A DNA stretch of 64,000 nucleotides from Dokdonella sp041395345 (lineage in GTDB: Bacteria > Pseudomonadota > Gammaproteobacteria > Xanthomonadales > Rhodanobacteraceae), in assembly GCF_041395345.1 (NCBI RefSeq), contig NZ_JAWLAR010000002.1, positions 252,034-316,033 on the forward strand, given 5' to 3'. Shown here one piece after another: positions 44,365-52,318 of this stretch. The translations under genes were made by a program, and so were the position numbers. Each line of letters begins with the position of its first letter. Position 1 is the stretch's first letter. A model generated the notes under the pieces. It ran no database searches and was not told the DNA's origin. It saw only the letters and a list, made by a program, of their open reading frames with translations.

Positions 44365-45483
44365 TCAACGTGTCATTGCGACCTTGCTGTCCGGGCCAGT
44401 CTTGCCGGTCCAGCGCCCGAGCAGCGAGTTCTGCTTGCCTGTATCGATCTTCACGTCGGCGCTCATGCCTGCACGCAGGATGAGGCCATCCTCGTCTCCG
44501 GTCGTGATCTCGAAACGCACCGGGATGCGCTGCACGATCTTGACCCAGTTGCCGGTGGCGTTCTGTGCCGGCAGGATCGAGAACTGCGAACCGGCAGCCG
44601 GGCTGATCGAGGACACGGTTGCCGTCCAGGTGTGGCCGGGATAGGTATCAACTTCGATCTCCGCAGGCTGGCCCACGCGAACGTGGGTCAGGTCGGTCTC
44701 CTTGAAGTTGCCCTCGACCCAAACGGTGTGCGAAACCAGCGGCATGGCGGCCTGGCCCACATTGAGGAAGTCGCCCGCCTGCAAATGCGTCTTGCCAACC
44801 GTGCCATCGATGGGGGCACGTACTTCGGCATGAGAGAGATCGAGCTTCGCCTTGGCCAGTTGTGCCAGGGCGACCTTGTATCCGGACAATTCGGTCAGCG
44901 GCGTATTCACCGCACCGCCGAGCATCGTGCGCGCCTTGGCCAGTGCCGCGGCATCGGCATCGCGCGAACCGCGCGCCGTGGCCACATCGTTGTCGGCGTC
45001 ATCCAGGGCCTTCTGCGCGACGATGCCCCTGGCGCGCAATTCGCGGACGCGCTGCAACTGCGCTTCGTGATTGCGCAGGGTGGCTTCCGAGGCGCGCAGG
45101 TCGGCGCTGGCCGAGCGATAGGTGTCGCGCGAAGCGTTCAGATAGTCGCCGGCCGCTTCGATCTGCGCCTCCATCTGTTCAACGGCAATCTGCAGTGGCT
45201 CCGGATCGATGCGGAACAGCAGGTCTCCCTTGCGCACCTGCTGATTTTCGCGAACGGCCACCTCGACCACGCGGCCGCTGATCTGCGGCGCAATCGTGAC
45301 CTGGTCGGCCTGCACGTAGGCATTGTCGGTCGAGGTGTAGCGTCCGGCCGTGATGTAGAAATAGCCGGCCACCAGTGCGACGACGAGGGGCCCCGCGATC
45401 CAGAGGATGCGATTGCTGCGCTTGCGGCGGGGGCCGGCGGCATCTATGGCGTCGGCGGCTTCGGTTGGCTGTTTGCTGGTCAT
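44365..45483 (-). CDS. emrA: EmrA-type periplasmic adaptor of the MFS efflux system
   Basis: A 372-residue membrane fusion protein from ATG 45483. One membrane segment (ILWIAGPLVVALVAGYFYIT) follows a basic N-terminus, then TSTDNAYVQADQVTIAPQIS and GRVVEVAVRENQQVRKGDLL of the lipoyl domain, a long helical hairpin, and VRAPIDGTVGKTHLQAGDFL. This order is the HlyD/EmrA class. It lies 13 bases after the MarR stop and before emrB, so marR-emrA-emrB is one operon. Confidence 0.92.
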   Translation of the reverse strand: MTSKQPTEAADAIDAAGPRRKRSNRILWIAGPLVVALVAGYFYITAGRYTSTDNAYVQADQVTIAPQISGRVVEVAVRENQQVRKGDLLFRIDPEPLQIAVEQMEAQIEAAGDYLNASRDTYRSASADLRASEATLRNHEAQLQRVRELRARGIVAQKALDDADNDVATARGSRDADAAALAKARTMLGGAVNTPLTELSGYKVALAQLAKAKLDLSHAEVRAPIDGTVGKTHLQAGDFLNVGQAAMPLVSHTVWVEGNFKETDLTHVRVGQPAEIEVDTYPGHTWTATVSSISPAAGSQFSILPAQNATGNWVKIVQRIPVRFEITTGDEDGLILRAGMSADVKIDTGKQNSLLGRWTGKTGPDSKVAMTR

Positions 45484-45496
45484 GGCGGGCTCGGAC

Positions 45497-45955
45497 TCAG
45501 GAATCGGTGGATTGGTCGGGGGTGTCAATGACGGAAAGGTTGGCGCGCAACCGGGCCAGCACGCGCTGGAACGCGGCGAAATCGTCTTCGTCGACATCGG
45601 CCAGGGCCAGATGACGAAGGTCTGCTGCAATCACCTCCATGTCGTCGGTAACCGCATGCGCCTTGCCGGTCAGGTGCAGGCGCCAGCGACGGCGATCGTT
45701 CGGATCGGCGCGGCGCTCGACGAATCCCGAGGCCGCAAGCCGATCGATGACACGACCGACCGCGATCGGCTCCATCTCGAGAAACTCGGCCAGTTCGCTC
45801 TGGCTCAACCCTTCGCGCCGACGAATGGCCTTGAGCGCGCGCCACTGGGCGCGGGTCAGGCCGAGACGGATCGCACGCCGGTCGAAATGCTTGCGGAACA
45901 GGCAAGTCACGTCGTGAAGATCGTATGCGAACGAGGAATCGGGGGTCGCTTTCAT
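45497..45955 (-). CDS. MarR-family transcriptional repressor of the emrAB operon
   Basis: A 152-residue winged-helix dimer. LTRAQWRALKAIRRREGLSQ, SELAEFLEMEPIAVGRVIDR (recognition helix) and SGFVERRADPNDRRRWRLHL (wing) are the MarR signature. It is the first gene of the operon, directly after a strong promoter whose spacer carries an imperfect dyad. It would repress emrAB until a drug-like ligand binds. Confidence 0.92.
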   Translation of the reverse strand: MKATPDSSFAYDLHDVTCLFRKHFDRRAIRLGLTRAQWRALKAIRRREGLSQSELAEFLEMEPIAVGRVIDRLAASGFVERRADPNDRRRWRLHLTGKAHAVTDDMEVIAADLRHLALADVDEDDFAAFQRVLARLRANLSVIDTPDQSTDS

Positions 45956-45966
45956 GGCTGCCGAGG

Positions 45967-45995
45967 ATATTATGTCCTAGGCAGGTAAATTTCAA
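45967..45995 (-). promoter_or_regulatory. sigma-70 promoter with likely MarR operator
   Basis: On the minus strand TTGAAA (45995-45990) and TAATAT (45972-45967) are exactly 17 bp apart, 12 bases before the marR start codon. The spacer TTTACCTGCCTAGGACA contains CCTAGG in a partly symmetric TTAC...GTCCTAGG...GGTAA arrangement. An operator here would let the repressor block its own promoter. Confidence 0.7.
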
Positions 45996-46102
45996 TACCC
46001 ATCGGTTCATTTAATTGCTGCCGGCTCGAATTCGCCAGGGTTCGACCGGTTCGTGCTGCGCAATGACTTGGCTTTCCGACGCCTCGGACCGATAGTCCGG
46101 GA

Positions 46103-46630
46103 ATGATCCGGATTCTCGATACCGACATCACCGACCTGCGCGTCGATGCCATCGTCAATGCGGCCAACGAGACCCTGCTCGGCGGCGGCGGCGTCGACGG
46201 AGCCATCCATCGGGCCGCCGGGCCCGGCCTGCTGAATGCCTGTCGCGCCCTGCCCGAGATTCGCCCCGGCGTGCGCTGCCCGACCGGGCAAGCACGACTG
46301 ACGGAAGGCTTTGCCCTGCCCGCGCGTTACATCATCCATACCGTCGGGCCGGTCTGGGAGGGCGGCGAAGAAGGAGAACCGGCGCTGCTGGCTGCCTGCT
46401 ACCGACATGTCCTGGCCATCGCCCGCGAACATGCCTTGAAATCACTGGCCTTTCCCGCGATCAGTTGCGGTGTATTCGGCTATCCAGCCGAAAAGGCAGC
46501 GCTGGTTGCGCTGGCGGAAGTCTCCAGACCCGAAGCCCGCGCGTTGTCGATCACGCTCTGCTGCCGCGGCGAGCGGATCATGCGGAGCTATCGCGAAGCT
46601 GCGAAACGACTCTCCGTGGAAACCGACTGA
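46103..46630 (+). CDS. ymdB: macrodomain protein, O-acetyl-ADP-ribose deacetylase type
   Basis: A 175-residue single macrodomain. IVNAANETLLGGGGVDGAIH is the ADP-ribose-binding region with the catalytic Asn/Asp, and IIHTVGPVW and FPAISCGVFGYP are the other binding loops. MacroD/YmdB enzymes hydrolyse O-acetyl-ADP-ribose and mono-ADP-ribosylated proteins. The gene is divergent from marR and shares its upstream region. Confidence 0.92.
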   Translation: MIRILDTDITDLRVDAIVNAANETLLGGGGVDGAIHRAAGPGLLNACRALPEIRPGVRCPTGQARLTEGFALPARYIIHTVGPVWEGGEEGEPALLAACYRHVLAIAREHALKSLAFPAISCGVFGYPAEKAALVALAEVSRPEARALSITLCCRGERIMRSYREAAKRLSVETD

Positions 46631-46901
46631 ACGGGCCAGACAAGGAGAATGTCTTCCACCGTCCTGGCATGTGCATGCGCTCCGTAGGGGTGTGACCAGG
46701 ACCCGAACAACACGGACAAACGTCGACTCTCAATCTTTTGTCATCCCGGCGCAGGCCGGAATCGAGTCCTGTCTGGGGCTGTGCCGTGGCGGCAGTGAAA
46801 CTGGATGATCATCCGTTCGGCAGTTGCGAAGCGCTTCAGCCTGCGCTGGATTGAAGGCGCATTCAGCGTCTCCTCACGCAGATGCTTTCGTTCCACCCGA
46901 A
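46631..46901. other. intergenic region between convergent genes with a dispersed repeat
   Basis: 270 bp without a supported gene. It contains the element at 46738-46771. No intrinsic terminator is clear. Confidence 0.5.
46738..46771. repeat. dispersed intergenic repeat (copy 2)
   Basis: TTGTCATCCCGGCGCAGGCC then GGAATCGAGTCCTG. It is the less diverged match of the element at 7283-7312, with the GCC..GGC hairpin intact here. Confidence 0.65.
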
Positions 46902-47648
46902 CTAGCGCCCGCGCCGCTCACGCAGATACACGGACTTGCCTGGACCGGCGCCCACCACGCGCTCTTCCATGTCGAACAGCTTGCTGGCCGCGACCAGTTC
47001 GCGCAGCTTGCGGAAACCGTAGTTGCGCGGATCGAAGTCGGGCGCCTGCTTGGCGATATGGCTGCCAACCGGCGAAAGATTGGCCCAGCCGGTATCGTCC
47101 GACGCCGCGTCGACCGCGTTGCGCAGCAGCCCGGCCAGCTTGCGATCCTTGCCCAGCGCCTTGGTTGCCTGCGATTTCTTGGCTGGCGCGTCGATCTCGT
47201 CGTCCTTCTCGATCAGGATCTCGGTGTAGATAAACTTGTCGCAGGCGGCCACGAACGGTGTGGGCGTCTTGCGCTCGCCAAATCCGTAGACGGTCAACCC
47301 GGATTCGCGGATGCGCATCGCGATGCGCGTGAAGTCGCTGTCGCTGGAAACAATGCAGAAGCCATCGAAGCGCTCGCTGTAGAGCAGGTCCATCGCATCG
47401 ATGATCATGGCCGAATCGGTGGCGTTCTTGCCGGTCGTGTAGCGGAACTGCTGGATCGGCTGGATCGAATGCGACAGCAACACGTCCTTCCAGCCTTTCA
47501 GCTGCGGAATGGTCCAGTCGCCATAGATGCGTTTGACGCTGGCGGTGCCGTATTTGCTGACCTCGGCAAGCAGGCCATCGACAATCGAGGGTTGGGCATT
47601 GTCGGCGTCTATCAGCACGGCGAGTTTGCTTGATGCTGGGCTGGTCAT
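46902..47648 (-). CDS. NYN-domain (LabA/PIN-like) RNase-like protein with C-terminal OST-HTH-like domain
   Basis: A 248-residue protein from ATG 47648. The NYN fold shows its acidic metal-binding residues: AVLIDADNAQPSIVDGLL, TGKNATDSAMIIDAMDLLYS and FCIVSSDSDFTRIAMRIRES. The C-terminal third (LAGLLRNAVDAASDDTGWAN, DFDPRNYGFRKLRELVAASK) matches the OST-HTH/LOTUS RNA-binding type. Related proteins are thought to be ribonucleases; the target is unknown. It is convergent with the macrodomain gene and divergent from cysJ. Confidence 0.85.
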   Translation of the reverse strand: MTSPASSKLAVLIDADNAQPSIVDGLLAEVSKYGTASVKRIYGDWTIPQLKGWKDVLLSHSIQPIQQFRYTTGKNATDSAMIIDAMDLLYSERFDGFCIVSSDSDFTRIAMRIRESGLTVYGFGERKTPTPFVAACDKFIYTEILIEKDDEIDAPAKKSQATKALGKDRKLAGLLRNAVDAASDDTGWANLSPVGSHIAKQAPDFDPRNYGFRKLRELVAASKLFDMEERVVGAGPGKSVYLRERRGR

Positions 47649-47825
47649 GGGCGCGGCTCCGTGGCTGGATGCTCCGAGCATAGCCGCAATGCCCTGAAAT
47701 TGCCGTAACACTCATGCAACCAGGGCATATGTCCATGCACATCACTACCTTCCGGGATCTGGCACGGCCCAATAGTCTTTGCATCCCAAGGACGTTTGGA
47801 CGTCCATTCTGGTTGCGCACCGACG

Positions 47826-49628
47826 ATGTCTGCCCAGTTCATCACCCCGCCGCAAGTTCCCATGCCGCAAGACAAGAGCATCCTGCTGGCGCGCCTGCTT
47901 GACGGGCTGGATGCGCACGCGCTCTGGTGGCTTTCCGGGTACAGCGCGGGCCTGGCGGCGAACCAGGCAGGCCTCGTTCCATCGGTTGAAGCTGATGCCG
48001 TTGCAGAACCGTCGCCAATTACCATCATTTATGGCAGCCAGACAGGAAACGCAAAACGGGCTGCAGAGAAACTGCTTGGCAACTTCGAATCCGCCGGCAC
48101 TCCCGCCCGACTGATTCGTGCCGATGCCTATCCGCTGCGAGAGCTCAAGAGCGAAAGGCTGCTCTATGTGGTCATCAGCACCCAGGGCGACGGCGATCCA
48201 CCGGATGATGCGCGGGGCCTGGTCGAACACCTGCTCGGGAAGCGTGCGCCGCAGTTGGGCGCGCTTCGATACGCCGTTCTCGGCCTCGGCGATTCGAGCT
48301 ACCCGCAATTCAATGCAGTTGGACGCCTGATTGATGCACGACTGGCCGAACTCGGCGCACAACGCCTGTTCGAACTCGGCGAGGCCGACATCGATATCGA
48401 GTCGATCGCTGATCCGTGGCGCCAGCGCGCGGTCGAACTCGGCTCCGTTGCGACACCTTCAACGAAGCCGCGTGCTGAGGTTGTCAACCTGCGTGCGGTT
48501 GCCTCGACTCCAGGGCATGGCCGCGATGCACCGTTCGCCGCCGAGGTGCTGGCCAACCAGCGCATCACCGGCCGCGGCAGTGAAAAGGATATTCGTCACA
48601 TCGAACTCTCGCTCGAAGGCTCCGGTTTGAGCTACGAACCGGGTGATGCTCTCGGCATCTGGCCTCGCAATGCGCCACAACTGGTCGACGACGTACTCGA
48701 TCTGCTTGAGCTCGACGGCAACGACGCGATCACGCAGTGCAATGAAACGCGCACTTTGCGCAGCTGGCTGGAAACAAGACGCGAGCTGACCCGAATCGGT
48801 CGCCCGTTTGTCGCCAGCCACGCTGCACTGGCCGCTCACGCCGGACTCAACCGACTGCTCGCACCAGAACAAGCCGCGGCCCTGATCAAGCTGCTTGAGA
48901 GCCACCAGCTGATCGATCTGCTTCGCGCCTATCCTGCTCGCTGGAGCGCCGAAGAACTGGTTGCGGCGCTACGGCCACTCACGCCTCGACTGTACTCGAT
49001 TGCCTCCAGCCAGAAGCGCGTTGGCGACGAGGCTCATCTGACGGTTGCGCACGTCGACTACGAGGCCTTCGGCACCCGGCATCGTGGTGCCGCCTCGGGT
49101 TTCCTTTCGGATTCGACCGGTGAGTCTCGCGTTTCGGCCTACGTCGAACGCAACGAGCGATTCCGCCTGCCCGCTGACGGCAGTCGCGACATCATCATGA
49201 TCGGTCCGGGCACGGGCATCGCGCCATTCCGTGCCTTCGTGCAGGAGCGTGCCGCAACAGGCGCGAACGGGCGCAACTGGCTGCTGTTCGGCAACCCGCA
49301 TTTCGACACCGATTTCCTCTACCAGGTCGAATGGCAGCAGGCACTGCGCGAAGGCCAGCTCGATCGTCTGGATCTCGCCTTTTCGCGCGACCAGGTTAAC
49401 AAGATCTACGTGCAGCACCGCCTGCGCGAGAACAGTCGGGAACTGTATGACTGGCTGGCCAACGGCGCGCACCTGTATGTCTGCGGTGACGCCACGAGGA
49501 TGGCGCGCGATGTCGATGACGCATTGATCGAGGTGTTCGCGAAGCACGGAAGCGGTGATCGCGAGCAGGCCGCCGAACAACTCGAAAAGCTGCGCCAGCA
49601 AGGCCATTACGCACGCGACATCTACTGA
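47826..49628 (+). CDS. cysJ: sulfite reductase (NADPH) flavoprotein alpha subunit
   Basis: A 600-residue flavoprotein that passes electrons from NADPH through FAD and FMN to CysI. The flavodoxin domain has IIYGSQTGNAKRAAEKLLGN and STQGDGDPPDDARGL, the FAD domain RLYSIASSQ, and the NADPH domain IMIGPGTGIAPFRAFVQERA and YVCGDATRMARDVDDAL. ATG at 47826 was chosen; an ATG 12 codons later is possible, and neither has a clear ribosome site. First gene of cysJ-cysI-cysH, 33 bases before cysI. Confidence 0.93.
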   Translation: MSAQFITPPQVPMPQDKSILLARLLDGLDAHALWWLSGYSAGLAANQAGLVPSVEADAVAEPSPITIIYGSQTGNAKRAAEKLLGNFESAGTPARLIRADAYPLRELKSERLLYVVISTQGDGDPPDDARGLVEHLLGKRAPQLGALRYAVLGLGDSSYPQFNAVGRLIDARLAELGAQRLFELGEADIDIESIADPWRQRAVELGSVATPSTKPRAEVVNLRAVASTPGHGRDAPFAAEVLANQRITGRGSEKDIRHIELSLEGSGLSYEPGDALGIWPRNAPQLVDDVLDLLELDGNDAITQCNETRTLRSWLETRRELTRIGRPFVASHAALAAHAGLNRLLAPEQAAALIKLLESHQLIDLLRAYPARWSAEELVAALRPLTPRLYSIASSQKRVGDEAHLTVAHVDYEAFGTRHRGAASGFLSDSTGESRVSAYVERNERFRLPADGSRDIIMIGPGTGIAPFRAFVQERAATGANGRNWLLFGNPHFDTDFLYQVEWQQALREGQLDRLDLAFSRDQVNKIYVQHRLRENSRELYDWLANGAHLYVCGDATRMARDVDDALIEVFAKHGSGDREQAAEQLEKLRQQGHYARDIY

Positions 49629-49661
49629 TCCACCACTCGAACAGCCCATCGAAATCCGCAC

Positions 49662-51353
49662 ATGAGCAACACCACCGCCTCCGTAGAGCACATCAAGCGC
49701 GACAGCCGAAACTTGCGAGGCAGCCTGCTGGACAGCCTGGAAGACGCGCACACGGGCGCGATCCGCAATGACGACACCGTCCTGATCAAGTTCCACGGCA
49801 GCTACCAGCAGGATAATCGCGACCTGCGCGAAGAGCGCCGCCGGCAGAAGCTGGAACCGGCCTGGAGCTTCATGATCCGCACACGCACCCCGGGTGGTGT
49901 GGTCAGCCCGAAGCAATGGCTGGCCATGGATGCAATTGCCACGCGCCATGCGAACAGTTCGCTACGCATCACCACGCGCCAGGCCATCCAGTTCCACGGC
50001 ATCGTCAAGCGCGAATTGAAGGCAACCATGCAGGCCATCAATGCCAGCCTGATCGATACCGTTGCCGCCTGCGGCGACGTCAACCGCAATGTGCTGGTCT
50101 CGGCCAATCCTGTCGAGTCGCGGGCACATGGACACGTGCACGACTGGGCGGCACGTCTGTCCGAGCACCTCAAACCCAGGAGCCGCGCCTACTACGAAAT
50201 CTGGCTGGATGAACAGCAGGTCGCCGGCAGCGAACCCGAATCCGAACCGCTGTATGGCGAAACCTATCTGCCGCGCAAGTTCAAGATCGCCTTCGCCGTG
50301 CCGCCGCACAACGATGTCGATGTATTCGCGCACGATCTCGGATTCATTGCGATCCTCGAGGAAGGCGCACTTGCCGGCTTCAACGTCAGCGTCGGTGGCG
50401 GCATGGGCGCGACACATGGCGATGCCGAAACCTATCCCCTGCTCGGCCAGGTGATCGGATTCATCCGGCCGGAACGGGTGTTTCGGATGGCCGAAGCGGT
50501 ACTGACCACGCAGCGCGACTTCGGCAACCGCGAGGTGCGCAAGCGCGCACGCCTGAAATACACGATCGAGGATCGCGGCCTCGACTGGTTCAAGGCCGAG
50601 ATCGAACAACGCGCGGGCTTCGTGCTAGAAGCCGCACGTCCGTTCACATTCAATCACAACGGTGATCGCTTCGGCTGGGTGGAAGGCCATGAAGGCCTCT
50701 GGCACCTCAACCTTCGCATCGAGGCTGGACGTGTCGCCGATCGCGGAGAATCCAGGCAGCTGACCGGCTTGCGCGAAATCGCTCGCATCCATCGTGGCGA
50801 TTTCCGCCTTACACCGAATCAGAACCTGATCATCGCGAATGTCGCCGCTGACGACCGTGCTGCGATCGATGAGCTCGCTGGCGCACATGGCCTGGACGTG
50901 CATCGAACGGCCAGGCCGTTGCGTCTGAATGCGCTGGCCTGCGTCGCCCTGCCGACCTGCTCGCTGGCCATGGCCGAAGCGGAACGCTATCTGCCCGACC
51001 TGCTTGGCAAGCTGGAAGACTTGCTGTCGAAGCACGGCCTGGAAGAACAGCCGATCAACCTGCGCGCTTCGGGTTGCCCGAACGGCTGTTCGCGACCGTA
51101 CCTGGGCGAGATTGCCCTGGTCGGCAAGGCGCCGGGTCGCTACAACCTGATGCTCGGCGCCGACAGCCGTGGCCAGCGACTGAATGCGCTCTACCGCGAA
51201 AACATTGATGAAACAACCATTCTCGGCGAGCTCGAAACGCTTTTCGCAAGCTACGCGGCCGGTCGCAACGCGCACGAAGGATTTGGCGACTTTCTGCTTC
51301 GTTCCGGTGTCGTCCAACCCCCCGCGGGTATCCCTGTGCAGGTGATCACATGA
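49662..51353 (+). CDS. cysI: sulfite reductase (NADPH) hemoprotein beta subunit
   Basis: A 563-residue enzyme that reduces sulfite to sulfide with six electrons at a siroheme coupled to a [4Fe-4S] cluster. Two repeats of the sulfite/nitrite reductase fold are visible: SLRITTRQAIQFHGIVKREL and GDFRLTPNQNLIIANVAADD. The cluster ligands are in CVALPTC and, later, CPNGCSRP (Cys-x3-Cys). The siroheme synthase (cysG) needed is not in the window. The last codons overlap cysH by four bases. Confidence 0.95.
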   Translation: MSNTTASVEHIKRDSRNLRGSLLDSLEDAHTGAIRNDDTVLIKFHGSYQQDNRDLREERRRQKLEPAWSFMIRTRTPGGVVSPKQWLAMDAIATRHANSSLRITTRQAIQFHGIVKRELKATMQAINASLIDTVAACGDVNRNVLVSANPVESRAHGHVHDWAARLSEHLKPRSRAYYEIWLDEQQVAGSEPESEPLYGETYLPRKFKIAFAVPPHNDVDVFAHDLGFIAILEEGALAGFNVSVGGGMGATHGDAETYPLLGQVIGFIRPERVFRMAEAVLTTQRDFGNREVRKRARLKYTIEDRGLDWFKAEIEQRAGFVLEAARPFTFNHNGDRFGWVEGHEGLWHLNLRIEAGRVADRGESRQLTGLREIARIHRGDFRLTPNQNLIIANVAADDRAAIDELAGAHGLDVHRTARPLRLNALACVALPTCSLAMAEAERYLPDLLGKLEDLLSKHGLEEQPINLRASGCPNGCSRPYLGEIALVGKAPGRYNLMLGADSRGQRLNALYRENIDETTILGELETLFASYAAGRNAHEGFGDFLLRSGVVQPPAGIPVQVIT

Positions 51354-52075
51354 ACACGCTTCCCGACCTGGTCAGTGCCGCCGAAGACACGCGTGCACTC
51401 GCCAGTCTGAATCGCTGGCTGGAAAAACAGAGCGCCGAAGATCGAGTAGCCTGGGCGTTCGATACCTTGCCTGCTGCGCATGTCCTGTCTTCGAGTTTTG
51501 GCGCGCAATCCGCAGTCTCACTGCATCTGGTCAGCCGCCGGTACGCGCGGATTCCGGTCATCCTGATCGACACCGGCTACCTGTTCGAGGAAACCTACCG
51601 CTTTGCCGACGAACTGACCGAGCGGCTCGGCCTCGATCTGCGCGTCTATCAGCCGCGCATCGGTCCGACCTGGATGGAAGCGCGCCACGGCCGCCTTTGG
51701 GAACAAGGACTGGAGGGGCTCAATCGATACGATGACCTGCGCAAGGTCGAGCCTCTGCGCCGCGCCCTGGAAGAGCTCGGCGCACGTACCTGGTTCGCCG
51801 GCCTGCGCCGTTGCCAGGCCCGCTCGCGGGAAAGCACCGATGTGCTTGAACTGAAGTCCGGTCGCTGGAAGGTGCATCCCTTGATCGACTGGAGCGACAG
51901 AGACATCTGGCAATACCTGAGCCGTCACGACCTGCCTTATCACCCGCTCTGGCACGAGGGCTACGTGTCCATCGGCGATGTGCACACAACGCGCCCCTGG
52001 CAACCGGGCATGCGCGAAGAAGACACCCGCTACTTCGGCCTCAAGCGTGAGTGCGGCATCCATCTGGAAGTGTGA
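51350..52075 (+). CDS. cysH: phosphoadenylyl-sulfate reductase
   Basis: A 241-residue enzyme that reduces PAPS to sulfite with thioredoxin. The fold has SSSFGAQSAVSLHLVSRRYA and VILIDTGYLFEETYRFADEL, and the C-terminal catalytic Cys lies in LKRECGIHLEV. The paired Cys residues that bind a [4Fe-4S] cluster in APS reductases are absent, so the substrate should be PAPS. That agrees with the APS-kinase domain encoded downstream. ATG overlaps the cysI stop (ATGA). Confidence 0.93.
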   Translation: MNTLPDLVSAAEDTRALASLNRWLEKQSAEDRVAWAFDTLPAAHVLSSSFGAQSAVSLHLVSRRYARIPVILIDTGYLFEETYRFADELTERLGLDLRVYQPRIGPTWMEARHGRLWEQGLEGLNRYDDLRKVEPLRRALEELGARTWFAGLRRCQARSRESTDVLELKSGRWKVHPLIDWSDRDIWQYLSRHDLPYHPLWHEGYVSIGDVHTTRPWQPGMREEDTRYFGLKRECGIHLEV

Positions 52076-52318
52076 CCGACCCTCTACCCGAGTTTGCACA
52101 GACCCATGTGCGGGTCTGGTCAACTTCCATTCGTAGTGAGCTGAGCCTGAACTGAGCCGGTCGATGGAAGCAGATGCCGGAGGAAGGCAACAACCCGGGA
52201 CTGCCCTTCGACAGGCTCGGGGCACATGCCAGGAACACGTCCGATATGACCTGAATGCTATCCCCTTTGCCCTTCTCCGCGGTGAGAAGCCAATACAAAC
52301 CGAACCAGTGAAACCGAC
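52076..52318. other. intergenic region between cysH and the Sat-CysC gene
   Basis: 243 bp. It contains a hairpin at 52099-52118 and a segment near 52206 (CCTTCGACAGGCTCGGGGC) that looks like another dispersed intergenic repeat. No gene is supported, so the next gene may have its own promoter. Confidence 0.4.
52099..52118 (+). terminator. weak hairpin after cysH
   Basis: CAGACCC, a 6-nt loop, then GGGTCTG (7-bp stem) 23 bases after the cysH stop. No U-run follows, so it may protect the transcript end or be a weak terminator. Confidence 0.35.
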
